From positions 186,001-250,000 of the forward strand of contig JAMLGR010000001.1 in NCBI GenBank assembly GCA_023957775.1: a stretch of 64,000 nucleotides of DNA, written 5' to 3'. A model generated the notes under the pieces. The model saw only the letters and a program-made list of their open reading frames with translations, had not been told where the DNA came from and did no database searches. Made by a program: the position numbers and the translations under genes. The DNA comes from Fimbriimonadaceae bacterium (GTDB lineage Bacteria > Armatimonadota > Fimbriimonadia > Fimbriimonadales > Fimbriimonadaceae). Each line of letters opens with the position of its first letter. Positions within the stretch are counted from its first letter, which is position 1. Below are positions 56,926 through 64,000 of the stretch, one piece after another.

Positions 56926-57191
56926 GGCTGCCCTCCCGAGAGCCGCTCGCCCAAATCGGTCGAGCCGCGCGATTGCACGTTGTCGAACAGAATGGCCTGC
57001 TGGTGCACCAACTCCTTCAACTCCCGGATCTCGTGGCGCAACGCCGCGATCTCGTGCGAGGCATCCGGCAACCGGGCGCTCTGATGCACGATCTCGGCCA
57101 TCCGCCTTTGGTGCGCCAAGAGAATCGCAACGATCGGAATCATCAGCGCGAGGATGGGGATGAGGAGGGCAAGGGTTTGCGGGCCAAACAT
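56922..57191 (-). CDS. Small membrane-anchored coiled-coil protein (paralogue 1)
   Basis: 89 aa from ATG 57191, which has a GGGGGAG site and a TAAAAT -10 box 12 nt before the codon. N-terminal helix IPILALMIPIVAILLAHQRRMAEI, then a coiled coil (HEIAALRHEIRELKELVHQQ). Related to the next gene; together with the TlpA-like gene they form one operon. Confidence 0.7.
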   Translation of the reverse strand: MFGPQTLALLIPILALMIPIVAILLAHQRRMAEIVHQSARLPDASHEIAALRHEIRELKELVHQQAILFDNVQSRGSTDLGERLSGGQP

Positions 57192-57281
57192 GACGTTCTC
57201 CCCCATTTTAGCGCGGCGCGCCGGCCAGGTGGGACCTCTGGCGGCTCTGAGCGAGGTGTCGGCTAGAGGCTTGGAGACAGC

Positions 57282-57869
57282 CTAGCTGGTGCCTGGGCGC
57301 CGATCCAACGGTTGCGTGGCGACCACGAGCGCGGCGCCGAACGCCTTGAAGAGGGCCTCGACGACGTGATGGTCGTTCTCGCCCGCGAGCTTCCGCACGT
57401 GGGCGCACAGCCCACCCTGCAGCACGATCCCCCGAAAGAACTCCCGGATGCTCTGCAGTCCGACGTCCGCCACGCGCTCCGTCTCGAAGGGCACGTCCCA
57501 AAAGAGCTGTCCGCGCGCACTGGTGTCCAGCGCGACCAGCACGAGGGCGTCGTCCTTCGCGACCGTCGCGCTGCCAATGCGGTTCACCGCTTCCCCGTCG
57601 GCGAGCGCTCCCTGGAGCGCCTCGCCCATCGCAATCCCCACCTCCTCGAAGGTGTGGTGCTCGTCGTCCGGCGCGCCCGTGTCCACCTGGACCCCCAAGT
57701 CGATCATCGCCTGGTAGGCCATCAGGGCCAACATGCGGTCGAAGAACGGCACGCCCGTTCCCAAATCGCGCTTCGTGCCGCCGTCGAGGTCGAGGACGAC
57801 GCGGACGCGCACGTTCGCGGCTTCCCTCTCCACTTCGGCGTACCGGATTCCGGGAGCGGTCTTGCTCAT
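57282..57869 (-). CDS. hisB: Imidazoleglycerol-phosphate dehydratase
   Basis: 195 aa. HisB signatures [52 protein letters not shown] near the end supplying metal-binding His and Glu residues. Catalyses the sixth step of histidine synthesis. ATG 57869 ([15 protein letters not shown]) follows TATAAG by 6 nt, with a G-rich heptamer array immediately upstream. No other his genes adjoin. Confidence 0.95.
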   Translation of the reverse strand: MSKTAPGIRYAEVEREAANVRVRVVLDLDGGTKRDLGTGVPFFDRMLALMAYQAMIDLGVQVDTGAPDDEHHTFEEVGIAMGEALQGALADGEAVNRIGSATVAKDDALVLVALDTSARGQLFWDVPFETERVADVGLQSIREFFRGIVLQGGLCAHVRKLAGENDHHVVEALFKAFGAALVVATQPLDRRPGTS

Positions 57870-57875
57870 GGGGTT

Positions 57876-57881
57876 CTTATA
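57876..57881 (-). promoter_or_regulatory. -10 box TATAAG, leaderless-type, for hisB
   Basis: TATAAG on the minus strand, 6 nt before ATG 57869. The heptamer array begins 11 nt further upstream, so it occupies the -35 and upstream region. Confidence 0.5.
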
Positions 57882-57891
57882 CCTTGGGGGA

Positions 57892-57962
57892 CGGGAATCG
57901 GGAGTCGGGAGTCGGGAATCGGGGGGACGGGAATCGGGAGTCGGGAATCGGGAGTCGGGAGT
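57892..57962. repeat. G-rich heptanucleotide tandem repeat, CGGGAAT/CGGGAGT
   Basis: Nine 7-nt units in two blocks (four, then five) separated by CGGGGGGA, each CGGGAAT or CGGGAGT. GGG runs every four or seven bases on the plus strand make it a strong G-quadruplex candidate. Located directly upstream of the hisB -10 box. Confidence 0.9.
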
Positions 57963-58007
57963 CGGGGGGCGCATGGAATCGGGGGTGGCCGGCGGGGGGC
58001 GGAAATT

Positions 58008-58033
58008 GGGCCCCCTCGTTTCGGAGGAGGCCC
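58008..58033 (-). terminator. Terminator-like hairpin after the c-di-AMP aptamer
   Basis: 10-bp stem (one G-U pair) GGGCCTCCTC / GAGGGGGCCC with loop CGAAAC, followed by AATTTCC on the minus strand. About 150 nt beyond the aptamer and 140 nt before hisB; probable expression platform of the riboswitch. Confidence 0.5.
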
Positions 58034-58181
58034 TGCTCAACAGGAGGTGCTTTCGGATGCCGACCACCGCTGCGGGGCATGCGCCCCGGGCGTCGCCGTA
58101 CATCCTCGGCCACATTTGCGATGTCGCTCACGCCATCGTGGGCTGGGAGTTCCAGCCTGTTGAGAGACTCATGGCGACTCT

Positions 58182-58303
58182 CGCTACGTCTACGGGGTTA
58201 GCTGACGGGTTCGGGCCAAGAGTTACCCTAGCGGCCTTTCGGAAAGGCCCCATTCACCCCATGTTTCGGGTCCCCCGCTTCCCTCGAAAGGGAATTAGAC
58301 GGT
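58182..58303 (-). promoter_or_regulatory. Cyclic di-AMP riboswitch (ydaO/yuaA aptamer)
   Basis: Minus strand. All conserved parts are present in order: P1 CGTCTA pairing with TAGACG (58296-58301 with 58187-58192), a TTCCCT/AGGGAA stem, GCGGGGGACCC, GGGGTGAAT, a GGCCTTTCC/GGAAAGGCC type stem, TAGGGTAACTCTTGG, and CCGAACCCGTCAGCTAACCCCG. This is the RF00379 pattern. A TACTCT about 25 nt upstream could be its promoter. No obvious target gene other than hisB. Confidence 0.92.
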
Positions 58304-58418
58304 TGGCTTCTCAGCCAGGAGTTAGAGTACCAGCAAACAAGGATTGTTCCACGGGAAATCGCATGAAAAGTGCGAGGGGCGTCGGGAATCCCGGGAAGAA
58401 GCCCGCCCCCCTTCCCGG

Positions 58419-58424
58419 TATCAT
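58419..58424 (+). promoter_or_regulatory. -10 box TATCAT, leaderless-type, for sucD
   Basis: TATCAT, 7 nt, ATG 58432. Confidence 0.5.
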
Positions 58425-58431
58425 CGGGGCG

Positions 58432-59319
58432 ATGTCCATTCTCGTCGACAAGAACACGCGCGTCGTCGTGGCCGGCATGACGGGCCGCGAAGGCGCCTTC
58501 CACACCGAACAGATGATCTCCTACGGCACGCAAGTCGTCGCCGGGGTGACGCCTGGCAAGGGTGGAACCGAGTTTCTTGGGCGCCCCGTGTTCGATACCG
58601 TCGAAGAGGCCGTTCGGCAGACCGGTGCCGACGCGGGCCTCATCTTTGTGCCTGCGCCGTATGCCGCGGACTCGGTCCTCGAATGCGAGGCGGCCGGCCT
58701 GCCCTTCGTCTCCTTGATCACCGAGGGGATCCCCGTCCAAGACATGCTCCGCGTCGTGAATCGCCTCAAGGCCAACGGCACGTGCCGCCTGCTTGGCGGC
58801 AACTGCGCCGGCATCATCACGCCGGGCGAGTGCAAGATGGGCATCATGCCCGGGCACATCTTCGCCCAGGGACCCGTCGGGCTCGTCAGCCGGAGCGGAA
58901 CCTTGACCTACGAAATCGTGTGGGAGCTGACCCGCGCCGGTCTTGGACAGACGACCTGCGTTGGGATCGGCGGCGATCCGCTCCCCGGCCTGCGCTTCGT
59001 CGACATCCTCGAGCTGTTCGAAGCCGATCCCAAGACCGAGGCCGTCGTGATGGTCGGCGAGATCGGCGGCACCGACGAGGAAGCGGGAGCAGAGTTCATC
59101 AAGGGCATGAGCAAACCCGTCGTAGCGTTCATCAGCGGCAGGACGGCCCCTCCAGGCAAGCGCATGGGCCACGCTGGCGCGATCGTGACCGGCAACAAGG
59201 GCACCGCCGAATCCAAAGTCAACGCCCTCAACGCCGCAGGCGCGGCCGTGGCCGAGTCCACCAACGAAATCGCCCAGCTCGTCAAGGACGCCTTGGGAAC
59301 GGGAGCCGCCTCGCGGTAA
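58432..59319 (+). CDS. sucD: Succinate-CoA ligase alpha subunit
   Basis: 295 aa. Rossmann CoA-binding domain ([33 protein letters not shown]), [21 protein letters not shown], and active-site His in [11 protein letters not shown]. Interconverts succinyl-CoA and succinate with nucleotide phosphorylation. sucC is not next to it, which is unusual. Followed 5 nt later by the cysteine desulfurase gene. Confidence 0.95.
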   Translation: MSILVDKNTRVVVAGMTGREGAFHTEQMISYGTQVVAGVTPGKGGTEFLGRPVFDTVEEAVRQTGADAGLIFVPAPYAADSVLECEAAGLPFVSLITEGIPVQDMLRVVNRLKANGTCRLLGGNCAGIITPGECKMGIMPGHIFAQGPVGLVSRSGTLTYEIVWELTRAGLGQTTCVGIGGDPLPGLRFVDILELFEADPKTEAVVMVGEIGGTDEEAGAEFIKGMSKPVVAFISGRTAPPGKRMGHAGAIVTGNKGTAESKVNALNAAGAAVAESTNEIAQLVKDALGTGAASR

Positions 59320-59324
59320 GAACG

Positions 59325-60407
59325 ATGACGCCCTCGCGCGATCGCTACTTCGACCATGCGGCCACCACCCCTGTGGATCCCCGCGTGGTTCGGGAGATGC
59401 TTCCCTATCTGGGCGAGGCGTGGGGCAACCCCAGCTCGATCCACGCGTGCGGCCGCCGCGCGAAGCAGGCGGTGGAGCACGCGCGCGAACGGGTCGCCGA
59501 ACTGCTCGGGGCCGAAGATCCCTCGGAGATCGTGTTCACCGCCGGTGCCTCGGAGGCCAACAACTGGGTGCTCGAGCAGTTCCCCACGGGAGCGGTCGGC
59601 CCCTTCGAGCACCCCTCGGTCGCCGCGGTGGCGCGCAAACGCGGCTTCTCGACGTTGGGCAACGACGGCTTCGCCCTGCTCCCTCCGGAGTCGCCGGTGG
59701 AGATGGTGTCGGTGATGGCCGTCCAGAACGAGGTGGGCGCGCGCTTCGATCTCGCGCCGCTCCGCAACTGGGCGCCCGTGGCGCACTCCGACGTCACCCA
59801 GGCCGTGGGCAAGGTCGAACTGGACCTCGAAGCCGTCGATTTCGCCTCGCTCTCCGCTCACAAGTTCTATGGGCCGATGGGGGTCGGCGCGCTCTACCGT
59901 CGCGGAGCCCCGGCCCTCGAACCCCTGATCTACGGCGGCGGCCAGGAGGGTGGCCAGCGGGCCGGCACGCTCAACGTCCCGGGCATCGTGGGATTGGGAG
60001 CCGCGTGCGCCCTGGCCTTGGACGAGCGCCAGCAGGACTTCGACCACGCCTCGCACCTCCGGGCGCTGCTTCTGGACGAGTTGCAGGCCCTCGACGAGTG
60101 GCGCGCCGTGGAAGCTCCGAGCCAGAGCCCCTTCGTCCTCGCCCTCCTGTTCCACGGAACCGTGGGCGAAACGCTGGTGCTCGAGCTGGATCGGCAGGGC
60201 TTCTTCGCAAGCGCCGGCTCGGCGTGCAGCTCGGGAGAACCCCACTCCTGGGCCTCGCTCCGCGCGCTGGACGTCGACGAGTCGTGGGGACGCGGCGCGC
60301 TGAGAATCAGTTTTGGCCGTGCGAACACGACCGACTCGACCCGTGACCTCGCCGCCGCCCTCAGGAGCTCGGTTTCCAGTCTGAGGAGGCTCAAACAACA
60401 CGCTTAG
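59325..60407 (+). CDS. Cysteine desulfurase
   Basis: 360 aa class V aminotransferase fold of the NifS/IscS group. FDHAATTPVDP start, PLP Lys in SAHKFYGPMGVGALY (near residue 178), and the active-site Cys in SAGSACSSGEPH. Supplies sulfur for Fe-S clusters or tRNA thiolation. Slightly short (about 380-400 usual). Starts 5 nt after sucD, so same transcript. Confidence 0.93.
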   Translation: MTPSRDRYFDHAATTPVDPRVVREMLPYLGEAWGNPSSIHACGRRAKQAVEHARERVAELLGAEDPSEIVFTAGASEANNWVLEQFPTGAVGPFEHPSVAAVARKRGFSTLGNDGFALLPPESPVEMVSVMAVQNEVGARFDLAPLRNWAPVAHSDVTQAVGKVELDLEAVDFASLSAHKFYGPMGVGALYRRGAPALEPLIYGGGQEGGQRAGTLNVPGIVGLGAACALALDERQQDFDHASHLRALLLDELQALDEWRAVEAPSQSPFVLALLFHGTVGETLVLELDRQGFFASAGSACSSGEPHSWASLRALDVDESWGRGALRISFGRANTTDSTRDLAAALRSSVSSLRRLKQHA

Positions 60408-60722
60408 CCGTATCAATGCGAGGAATTGCGGGCACCTTGCAACGGTTGCCTGCGTAAATGCGTCTGAACAGAGTGTTGGCACACAACATGCCGTGAAGAC
60501 GTGAGTTGCCGGGATGCCGGAGGCACCATGTGGGGTCTCGCTTGACAGGAATAGGTTCGGGTGTTAGTCTAAACAGGTTTAGCAACCACTTGGTCCAGTC
60601 CTACGCTACCCCAAGAATCACGCTTCAGTCATGGGATTGGCCCGAATCGACGGCGATCAAGGCTCTTCCGAGGACCGCAACGAGGCGGGATGCCTGCGCG
60701 GTATTGGAGGACGATTTAGAGA
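60408..60722 (+). promoter_or_regulatory. Intergenic region with the sigA promoter
   Basis: 315 nt. TTGACA (60542-60547), 17 nt, TAGTCT (60565-60570) is a good sigma-70 promoter; predicted leader is about 145 nt and contains GGAGG 12 nt before the start codon. Short frames in it have no conserved content, and I see no RNA gene. Confidence 0.65.
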
Positions 60723-61868
60723 ATGGCAGGAGAAAACGGATTGGCTACGCAACCGCGTAGAGGGCGGGCGATTACGGTCAGGGCACCTGGCCGACACGCC
60801 TTCATGGATGGCGCCCCGAACCCAGCCGCCGAGGAGCAGGAGCCCGCTGAAGAGGAGCTTCTAGAATCCGAGGAGGACGAGGAAGAGGAAGAACGTCCCA
60901 CATCCGACGACTCGGAAGAGCTCGAGATGTGGATGCGGCAGACGCGCCGCGCCTCCCTTCTGACCCCCGAGCAGGAAGTGCACCTCGCCATGCTCGTCCA
61001 GGCGACGGAGTTCGCCCTCAAGGGCAAGCACCCCGAGCTGATCAAGCTGCTTCGCCGAGGCGAGATGGCCAAGTTCGGGCACCCCGAGGAGATCACCCAG
61101 CCGCTGCTGAACTACCTGTACAGCGAGGGCGAAGAGGCGAAGAAGCACCTGATCGAGTCCAACCTGCGGCTGGTCGTGTCGATCGCGAAGAAGTACAACG
61201 CGCGCGGCATCCCTCTCGCGGACCTCATCCAGGAGGGCAACCTGGGCCTGATTCGGGCGGTTGAGAAGTTCGACTGGAGCAAGGGTTTCCGCTTTTCGAC
61301 GTACGCGACGTGGTGGATTCGACGCGCCATCGCGCGCGCGATCATCAACCAGGGCCGGACCATCCGCATTCCCGTCTACGTCGCCGAACTGATCAACAAG
61401 GTCGTCAAGACCGCGAGCCGCCTCCAGCAGGAGCTTCAGCGCGAAGCCACCGAGGAGGAGATCTCCCGCGAGGTGGGTCTCTCCGTGGACCGCGTTCGCG
61501 AGATGATGCGCGTGGCCGTGGAACCGATTTCGCTCGAGACTCCCGTGGGAGAGAAGGACAACTCGTCCATCGGCGACTTCGTGCACTCGACGAACATGCC
61601 GAACCCGGGCGACGTGACCGTCACCCTGATTCGGCGCGAAGAGATCGACGGCATCCTGGGAAGGCTCACGTCCCGGGAGCGCGACGTCGTGCGCCTCCGC
61701 TTCGGATTGGACGACGGGCGCGCCCGAACGCTCGAAGAGGTCGGCACCGAGCTCAACGTGACGCGCGAGCGGGTTCGCCAGATCGAACTTCGCGCGATGA
61801 AGAAGCTGCGCCACATCGGCCAAGAGCTCTCGTCGCAAGGGTTCACGATCACGCCTAGCCCGAATTAG
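60723..61868 (+). CDS. sigA: RNA polymerase primary sigma factor
   Basis: 381 aa, sigma-70 group 1. Acidic N-terminal stretch (ESEEDEEEEERPTSDDSEE), region 1.2 (MWMRQTRRASLLTPEQEVHLA), region 2 (NLRLVVSIAKKYNARGIPLADLIQEGNLGLIRAVEKFDWSKGFRFSTYATWWIRRAI), region 3 and region 4.2 (TLEEVGTELNVTRERVRQIELRAMKKL). ATG 60723 is used; ATG 60804 would remove the first 27 residues. Has own promoter 150 nt upstream. Convergent with the lipoate ligase gene, sharing 4 nt. Confidence 0.97.
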   Translation: MAGENGLATQPRRGRAITVRAPGRHAFMDGAPNPAAEEQEPAEEELLESEEDEEEEERPTSDDSEELEMWMRQTRRASLLTPEQEVHLAMLVQATEFALKGKHPELIKLLRRGEMAKFGHPEEITQPLLNYLYSEGEEAKKHLIESNLRLVVSIAKKYNARGIPLADLIQEGNLGLIRAVEKFDWSKGFRFSTYATWWIRRAIARAIINQGRTIRIPVYVAELINKVVKTASRLQQELQREATEEEISREVGLSVDRVREMMRVAVEPISLETPVGEKDNSSIGDFVHSTNMPNPGDVTVTLIRREEIDGILGRLTSRERDVVRLRFGLDDGRARTLEEVGTELNVTRERVRQIELRAMKKLRHIGQELSSQGFTITPSPN

Positions 61869-62560
61869 TCCTTCGTTTTTGGTCCTTGGTCCTTGGGCGC
61901 TCCCCCAAGGACCAAGGGCCAAGGACTAAGAACCAACCCCAGTTGGTCGTGGAACGATTCCCAGTCCCACACGTTGGTCGGCTGCAGCATCGCCTGACGG
62001 ATCACGGTGGTGGGATCGACCAGGGCGGGGCCGCATGGGATGCTGGCTTGGAGGAGCAGCGCGCGCTTGCCGAGCAGCAGGGCGCAGCCGCACACCTTCA
62101 CGCCGGTTCGCTCGTCGACGATGTCGTTGGGCGAGACGTGCGTGAAACAGTCCGCCGTGGCACCACCCTTCCCCGCGAACCGGGTCCGCTCTCCCAAAGC
62201 CGCGGCGACGCCGCAGGCGCGGAGGGCAGCAATGATCGGGGCCGCCACCCAGCGGTAGGCGACCTTCAGCTCGCGCGGACCGGCCCCAGCCAGCGCCAGC
62301 GGGGCCGCCAGGCCCACCGTGAGGTCGTGGCCGTGCAACACGGCCTTCCCACCCGTCGGCCGCATCACCCAAGGAGTGGCTTTCGGGTCCAGCAAGTCTC
62401 GCTCCGGCCGCTGAAATCGGCCGAGGCTCACCCACGGCCCGTCCCACCGGTAGACGCGGCAACCCGGCGCCCCGACACCTTCCGCCCGTTCAAAGAGCGC
62501 TCGGTCCCGATCCATGTTCGTGCGCCCATCGAGAGGACCATCCTCGACGACCTCGATCAC
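61865..62560 (-). CDS. Lipoate-protein ligase (LplA/BPL family)
   Basis: 231 aa from GTG 62560, overlapping the TGA of the EEP-family gene (GTGA). EDGPLDGRTNMDRDRALFE, the R-x-x-x-G-G motif in VMRPTGGKAVLHGHDLT, and FAGKGGATADCFTHVSPNDIV with the Lys for acyl-adenylate are typical. Attaches lipoate or octanoate to E2 and GcvH domains; gcvPB is nearby. The last 22 residues (SPWPLVLGGAPKDQGPKTKD) are encoded by a heptamer-repeat hairpin and look unrelated to the family. Confidence 0.88.
   Translation of the reverse strand: MIEVVEDGPLDGRTNMDRDRALFERAEGVGAPGCRVYRWDGPWVSLGRFQRPERDLLDPKATPWVMRPTGGKAVLHGHDLTVGLAAPLALAGAGPRELKVAYRWVAAPIIAALRACGVAAALGERTRFAGKGGATADCFTHVSPNDIVDERTGVKVCGCALLLGKRALLLQASIPCGPALVDPTTVIRQAMLQPTNVWDWESFHDQLGLVLSPWPLVLGGAPKDQGPKTKD
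61879..61936. repeat. Heptamer-repeat inverted repeat, GGACCAA family
   Basis: Left part has TTGGTCC, TTGGTCC, TTGGGCG; right part has GGACCAA, GGGCCAA, GGACTAA, GAACCAA. Together they form a 19-bp hairpin stem (61879-61897 with 61904-61922, 6-nt loop). Works as a likely bidirectional terminator between sigA and the lipoate ligase gene and also encodes the ligase tail. Confidence 0.85.
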
Positions 62561-63582
62561 TTCACCGTCACCGTCGCGGTCGCCATGCGATGGTCCGAGC
62601 TGTGGGACTTGTGCGAGCCCGCCGCAACCACCCCCATCCCGCGCCGCACCCAAATCTGGTCCACGCGAACGACCGGCGTGTCGTTCGTGCCGGTCGCGCC
62701 CCATCCCCTGCCCGCTTCCTCGAAGGTGTCCACGAAGCCCGCGCGAAGCAGGGCCTCGATCGTGCGGTCCGGGGGGGAGTTGAAGTCCCCGCCCACGATC
62801 AGCGGAGCGTCTGGGGGCAATCGCCTCAGATAGGACACGATCTCCGCCAACTCTTTGGTCCGCGAACGCTTGTCGCGCGCGTATGCGGCCCAGCACTCCG
62901 GATTCCAGTAGTCGAACCGCAACACGGGCGGGCTCAGACGGAGACTGACCACGTAGACGGGAGAGGGGTCCTTGGGACGGGTCCACTTCGCCGCCACGAA
63001 GTTGCTCGTCTTCGCGGGAAGCTCCAGCGCCTCGAGCTTCCCCTGGGCAAAGATCGAGGCGTCGAGGCCGGTGACCACGCCCCATCCCTCTTTGCCCCAA
63101 ACCGTCTCGGCAAGCTGCCGCACCAGCGCCGGGTAGGGCGATTCCTGCAGCAGCACCAACGTGTCCGGCTGGCTGATGGCCTCGACCAGAGCCGCCCCAC
63201 TCCCCGCCTCGCAGTTGAGGGACGCCACCGAGATCGCGTTCGCGGGCGTCTCGGGCGAAGGCAGAACGGACCGAAGAAGAGGTTTCGCCTCGTCCACGAA
63301 CACAATCGCGAAAGCGAGCCAGACGACCAACGGGATGAACCCGTGAAGCCGAGACCTTCGGAACGCCCAGAGCGTGGTGACCAGAGCGAGCGGAAGCCAA
63401 ACCCAAGCCGGCCAGACCGTCAACGCGTAAAGCCCCTCGGGTTCGAGGGCATAGACCGCGGACAACGCGCCGGCAACCAGGACCGAGAGCCACGCGGCGA
63501 TCAGACCGGAACGCGACGGCGCACGGGCAGGCGTCTTCGAGGGCGTCGCCCGCTTCTTGGCCGGTTTCGCTCGCGATGCCAT
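62557..63582 (-). CDS. Membrane-anchored endonuclease/exonuclease/phosphatase family protein
   Basis: 341 aa. A basic Lys/Ala/Pro N-terminus, three hydrophobic helices (about residues 25-110) and a C-terminal EEP domain: VASLNCEAGSG, LIVGGDFNSPPDRT, RVDQIWVRRGM and SHSSDHRMATATV provide the Asn, Glu, Asp and His residues of the family. Enzymes of this fold cut phosphodiesters in DNA, RNA or lipids. ATG 63582 follows CATAAT by 5 nt, with a palindrome overlapping it. Confidence 0.85.
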   Translation of the reverse strand: MASRAKPAKKRATPSKTPARAPSRSGLIAAWLSVLVAGALSAVYALEPEGLYALTVWPAWVWLPLALVTTLWAFRRSRLHGFIPLVVWLAFAIVFVDEAKPLLRSVLPSPETPANAISVASLNCEAGSGAALVEAISQPDTLVLLQESPYPALVRQLAETVWGKEGWGVVTGLDASIFAQGKLEALELPAKTSNFVAAKWTRPKDPSPVYVVSLRLSPPVLRFDYWNPECWAAYARDKRSRTKELAEIVSYLRRLPPDAPLIVGGDFNSPPDRTIEALLRAGFVDTFEEAGRGWGATGTNDTPVVRVDQIWVRRGMGVVAAGSHKSHSSDHRMATATVTVK

Positions 63583-63587
63583 GGACG

Positions 63588-63624
63588 ATTATGGTCCCTC
63601 GAGGGACCACGGACCAAGAACCAA
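63588..63624 (-). promoter_or_regulatory. Promoter region with palindrome and heptamer repeat for the EEP gene
   Basis: CATAAT (63588-63593) 5 nt before ATG 63582. Upstream is a perfect 18-bp palindrome TGGTCCCTCGAGGGACCA (63592-63609), then plus-strand heptamers GGACCAC, GGACCAA, GAACCAA (63604-63624). Could be an operator or a terminator of gcvPB. Confidence 0.5.
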
Positions 63625-63633
63625 CAACGACCC

Positions 63634-64000
63634 TTAGACTCTGGCGACGGGCTCGCGCTGGGGGCGCCAACGGACGTCGAGGTCCTTCACGGCCTTCGTT
63701 TCGTCGAGTCGGCCCACGATCTGCGTTGTCGGTGCGTCATGAAGGAGGTCTGGGTTGTCCTGCGCTTCCCCGCAGATCGCGATCAGCGCGTCGCAGAACG
63801 CGTCCAACGTCTCCTTGCACTCCGTCTCGGTCGGCTCGATCATCAAGCACTCCGGCACAATGAGCGGGAAGTAGTTCGTGGGCGGATGGAACCCGTAGTC
63901 GATCAGCCGCTTGCTGATATCGAGCGCCCGAACTCCGTTCTCCTTCTTGTAGCGCGACGCGGTCAGCACGCACTCGTGCATGCAGTGGCGATCGTTGGCG
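63634..64000 (-). CDS. gcvPB: Glycine dehydrogenase (decarboxylating) subunit 2, C-terminal part
   Basis: The gene continues beyond the right edge; 121 codons are present. The tail reads [66 protein letters not shown], the standard end of the P-protein beta chain. PLP enzyme of the glycine cleavage system; lipoate is supplied to GcvH by the nearby ligase. Confidence 0.93.
   Translation of the reverse strand, partial: ANDRHCMHECVLTASRYKKENGVRALDISKRLIDYGFHPPTNYFPLIVPECLMIEPTETECKETLDAFCDALIAICGEAQDNPDLLHDAPTTQIVGRLDETKAVKDLDVRWRPQREPVARV

Noticed and set aside
57892-57962. CRISPR array
   Set aside because: Period 7, no spacers, no cas genes; plain tandem repeat.
57877-58131. Open frames between riboswitch and hisB, including one in frame with hisB starting at 58115
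   Set aside because: Low-complexity translation of hairpins and heptamers (Pro/Asp/Ser/Arg); HisB similarity starts at 57869.
58140-58360. RNase P RNA, tmRNA or T-box as explanation of the structured region
   Set aside because: Their conserved cores are absent, while all c-di-AMP aptamer blocks are present in order on the minus strand.
60506-60760. 84-codon frame over the sigA leader
   Set aside because: No conserved content and it overlaps the sigA promoter and start.

Overview
The window is about 64 kb of GC-rich bacterial chromosome with no rRNA, tRNA, CRISPR array, insertion sequence or prophage that I can see. It is densely coded and almost wholly core or household genes. The gene mix suggests a free-living, diderm-type, Gram-negative-like bacterium; the best guess from style is Armatimonadota, class Fimbriimonadia (choice-of-anchor-B/LVIVP secreted protein, BNR/sortilin-type repeat protein, GH109 oxidoreductase with Tat signal, many GTG/TTG starts). 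That assignment is inference and no 16S is present to test it.

Layout. 1-5.2 kb: end of a probable rsmG, tatA, a pilin-like secreted protein, selA with an HD-GYP gene, a GIN-domain lipoprotein, and an SPFH/Arc-like pair. 5.2-10.2 kb: glyQ, a TM2-like protein, an M32 carboxypeptidase, two secreted proteins. 10.2-13.3 kb: ccmE-ccmF-panD operon. 13.4-20.6 kb: RNase H-fold exonuclease, RRM protein, acyl-CoA dehydrogenase, BNR-repeat protein, GT4 glycosyltransferase. 20.6-26.7 kb: YihY-like protein with a type I phosphodiesterase, a divergent Tat-exported alkaline phosphatase, a polytopic membrane protein. 27-30 kb: ffh-rpsP-khpA-rimM, then a CsbD stress protein pair. 30.3-35.9 kb: aroE-like, obgE-nadD-rsfS, translin family, radC. 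36-47 kb: GH109, an atypical orphan, ispG, an EF-G paralogue, HDOD, dnaJ-hspR, DUF418, an esterase. 47-57.2 kb: rpoBC and a thioredoxin-fold operon. 57.2-64 kb: hisB behind a c-di-AMP riboswitch, sucD, a cysteine desulfurase, the primary sigma factor, a lipoate ligase, an EEP-family protein and the end of gcvPB.

The most interesting signal is not a gene cluster but genome-wide architecture. (1) At least fifteen genes have a TANNNT-like -10 hexamer only 5-8 nt before an ATG or GTG, the spacing expected for leaderless mRNAs; a minority instead have a leader with a Shine-Dalgarno site. (2) A complete ydaO-type c-di-AMP aptamer sits on the minus strand with a terminator hairpin behind it, but no plausible target gene except hisB about 310 nt downstream. 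(3) Two heptanucleotide tandem-repeat families lie in intergenic or gene-end positions: CGGGAAT/CGGGAGT directly in the hisB -35 region, and GGNCCAA at three loci, one of which encodes the C-terminal tail of the lipoate ligase. (4) A REP-like palindrome with core CACGCCCG / CGGGCGTG occurs at 3' ends, mostly between convergent genes. Other points are RpoB residues predicting intrinsic rifampicin resistance, a CxxxY-type CcmE, a bacterial translin, and an HspR operator candidate overlapping the dnaJ -10 box.
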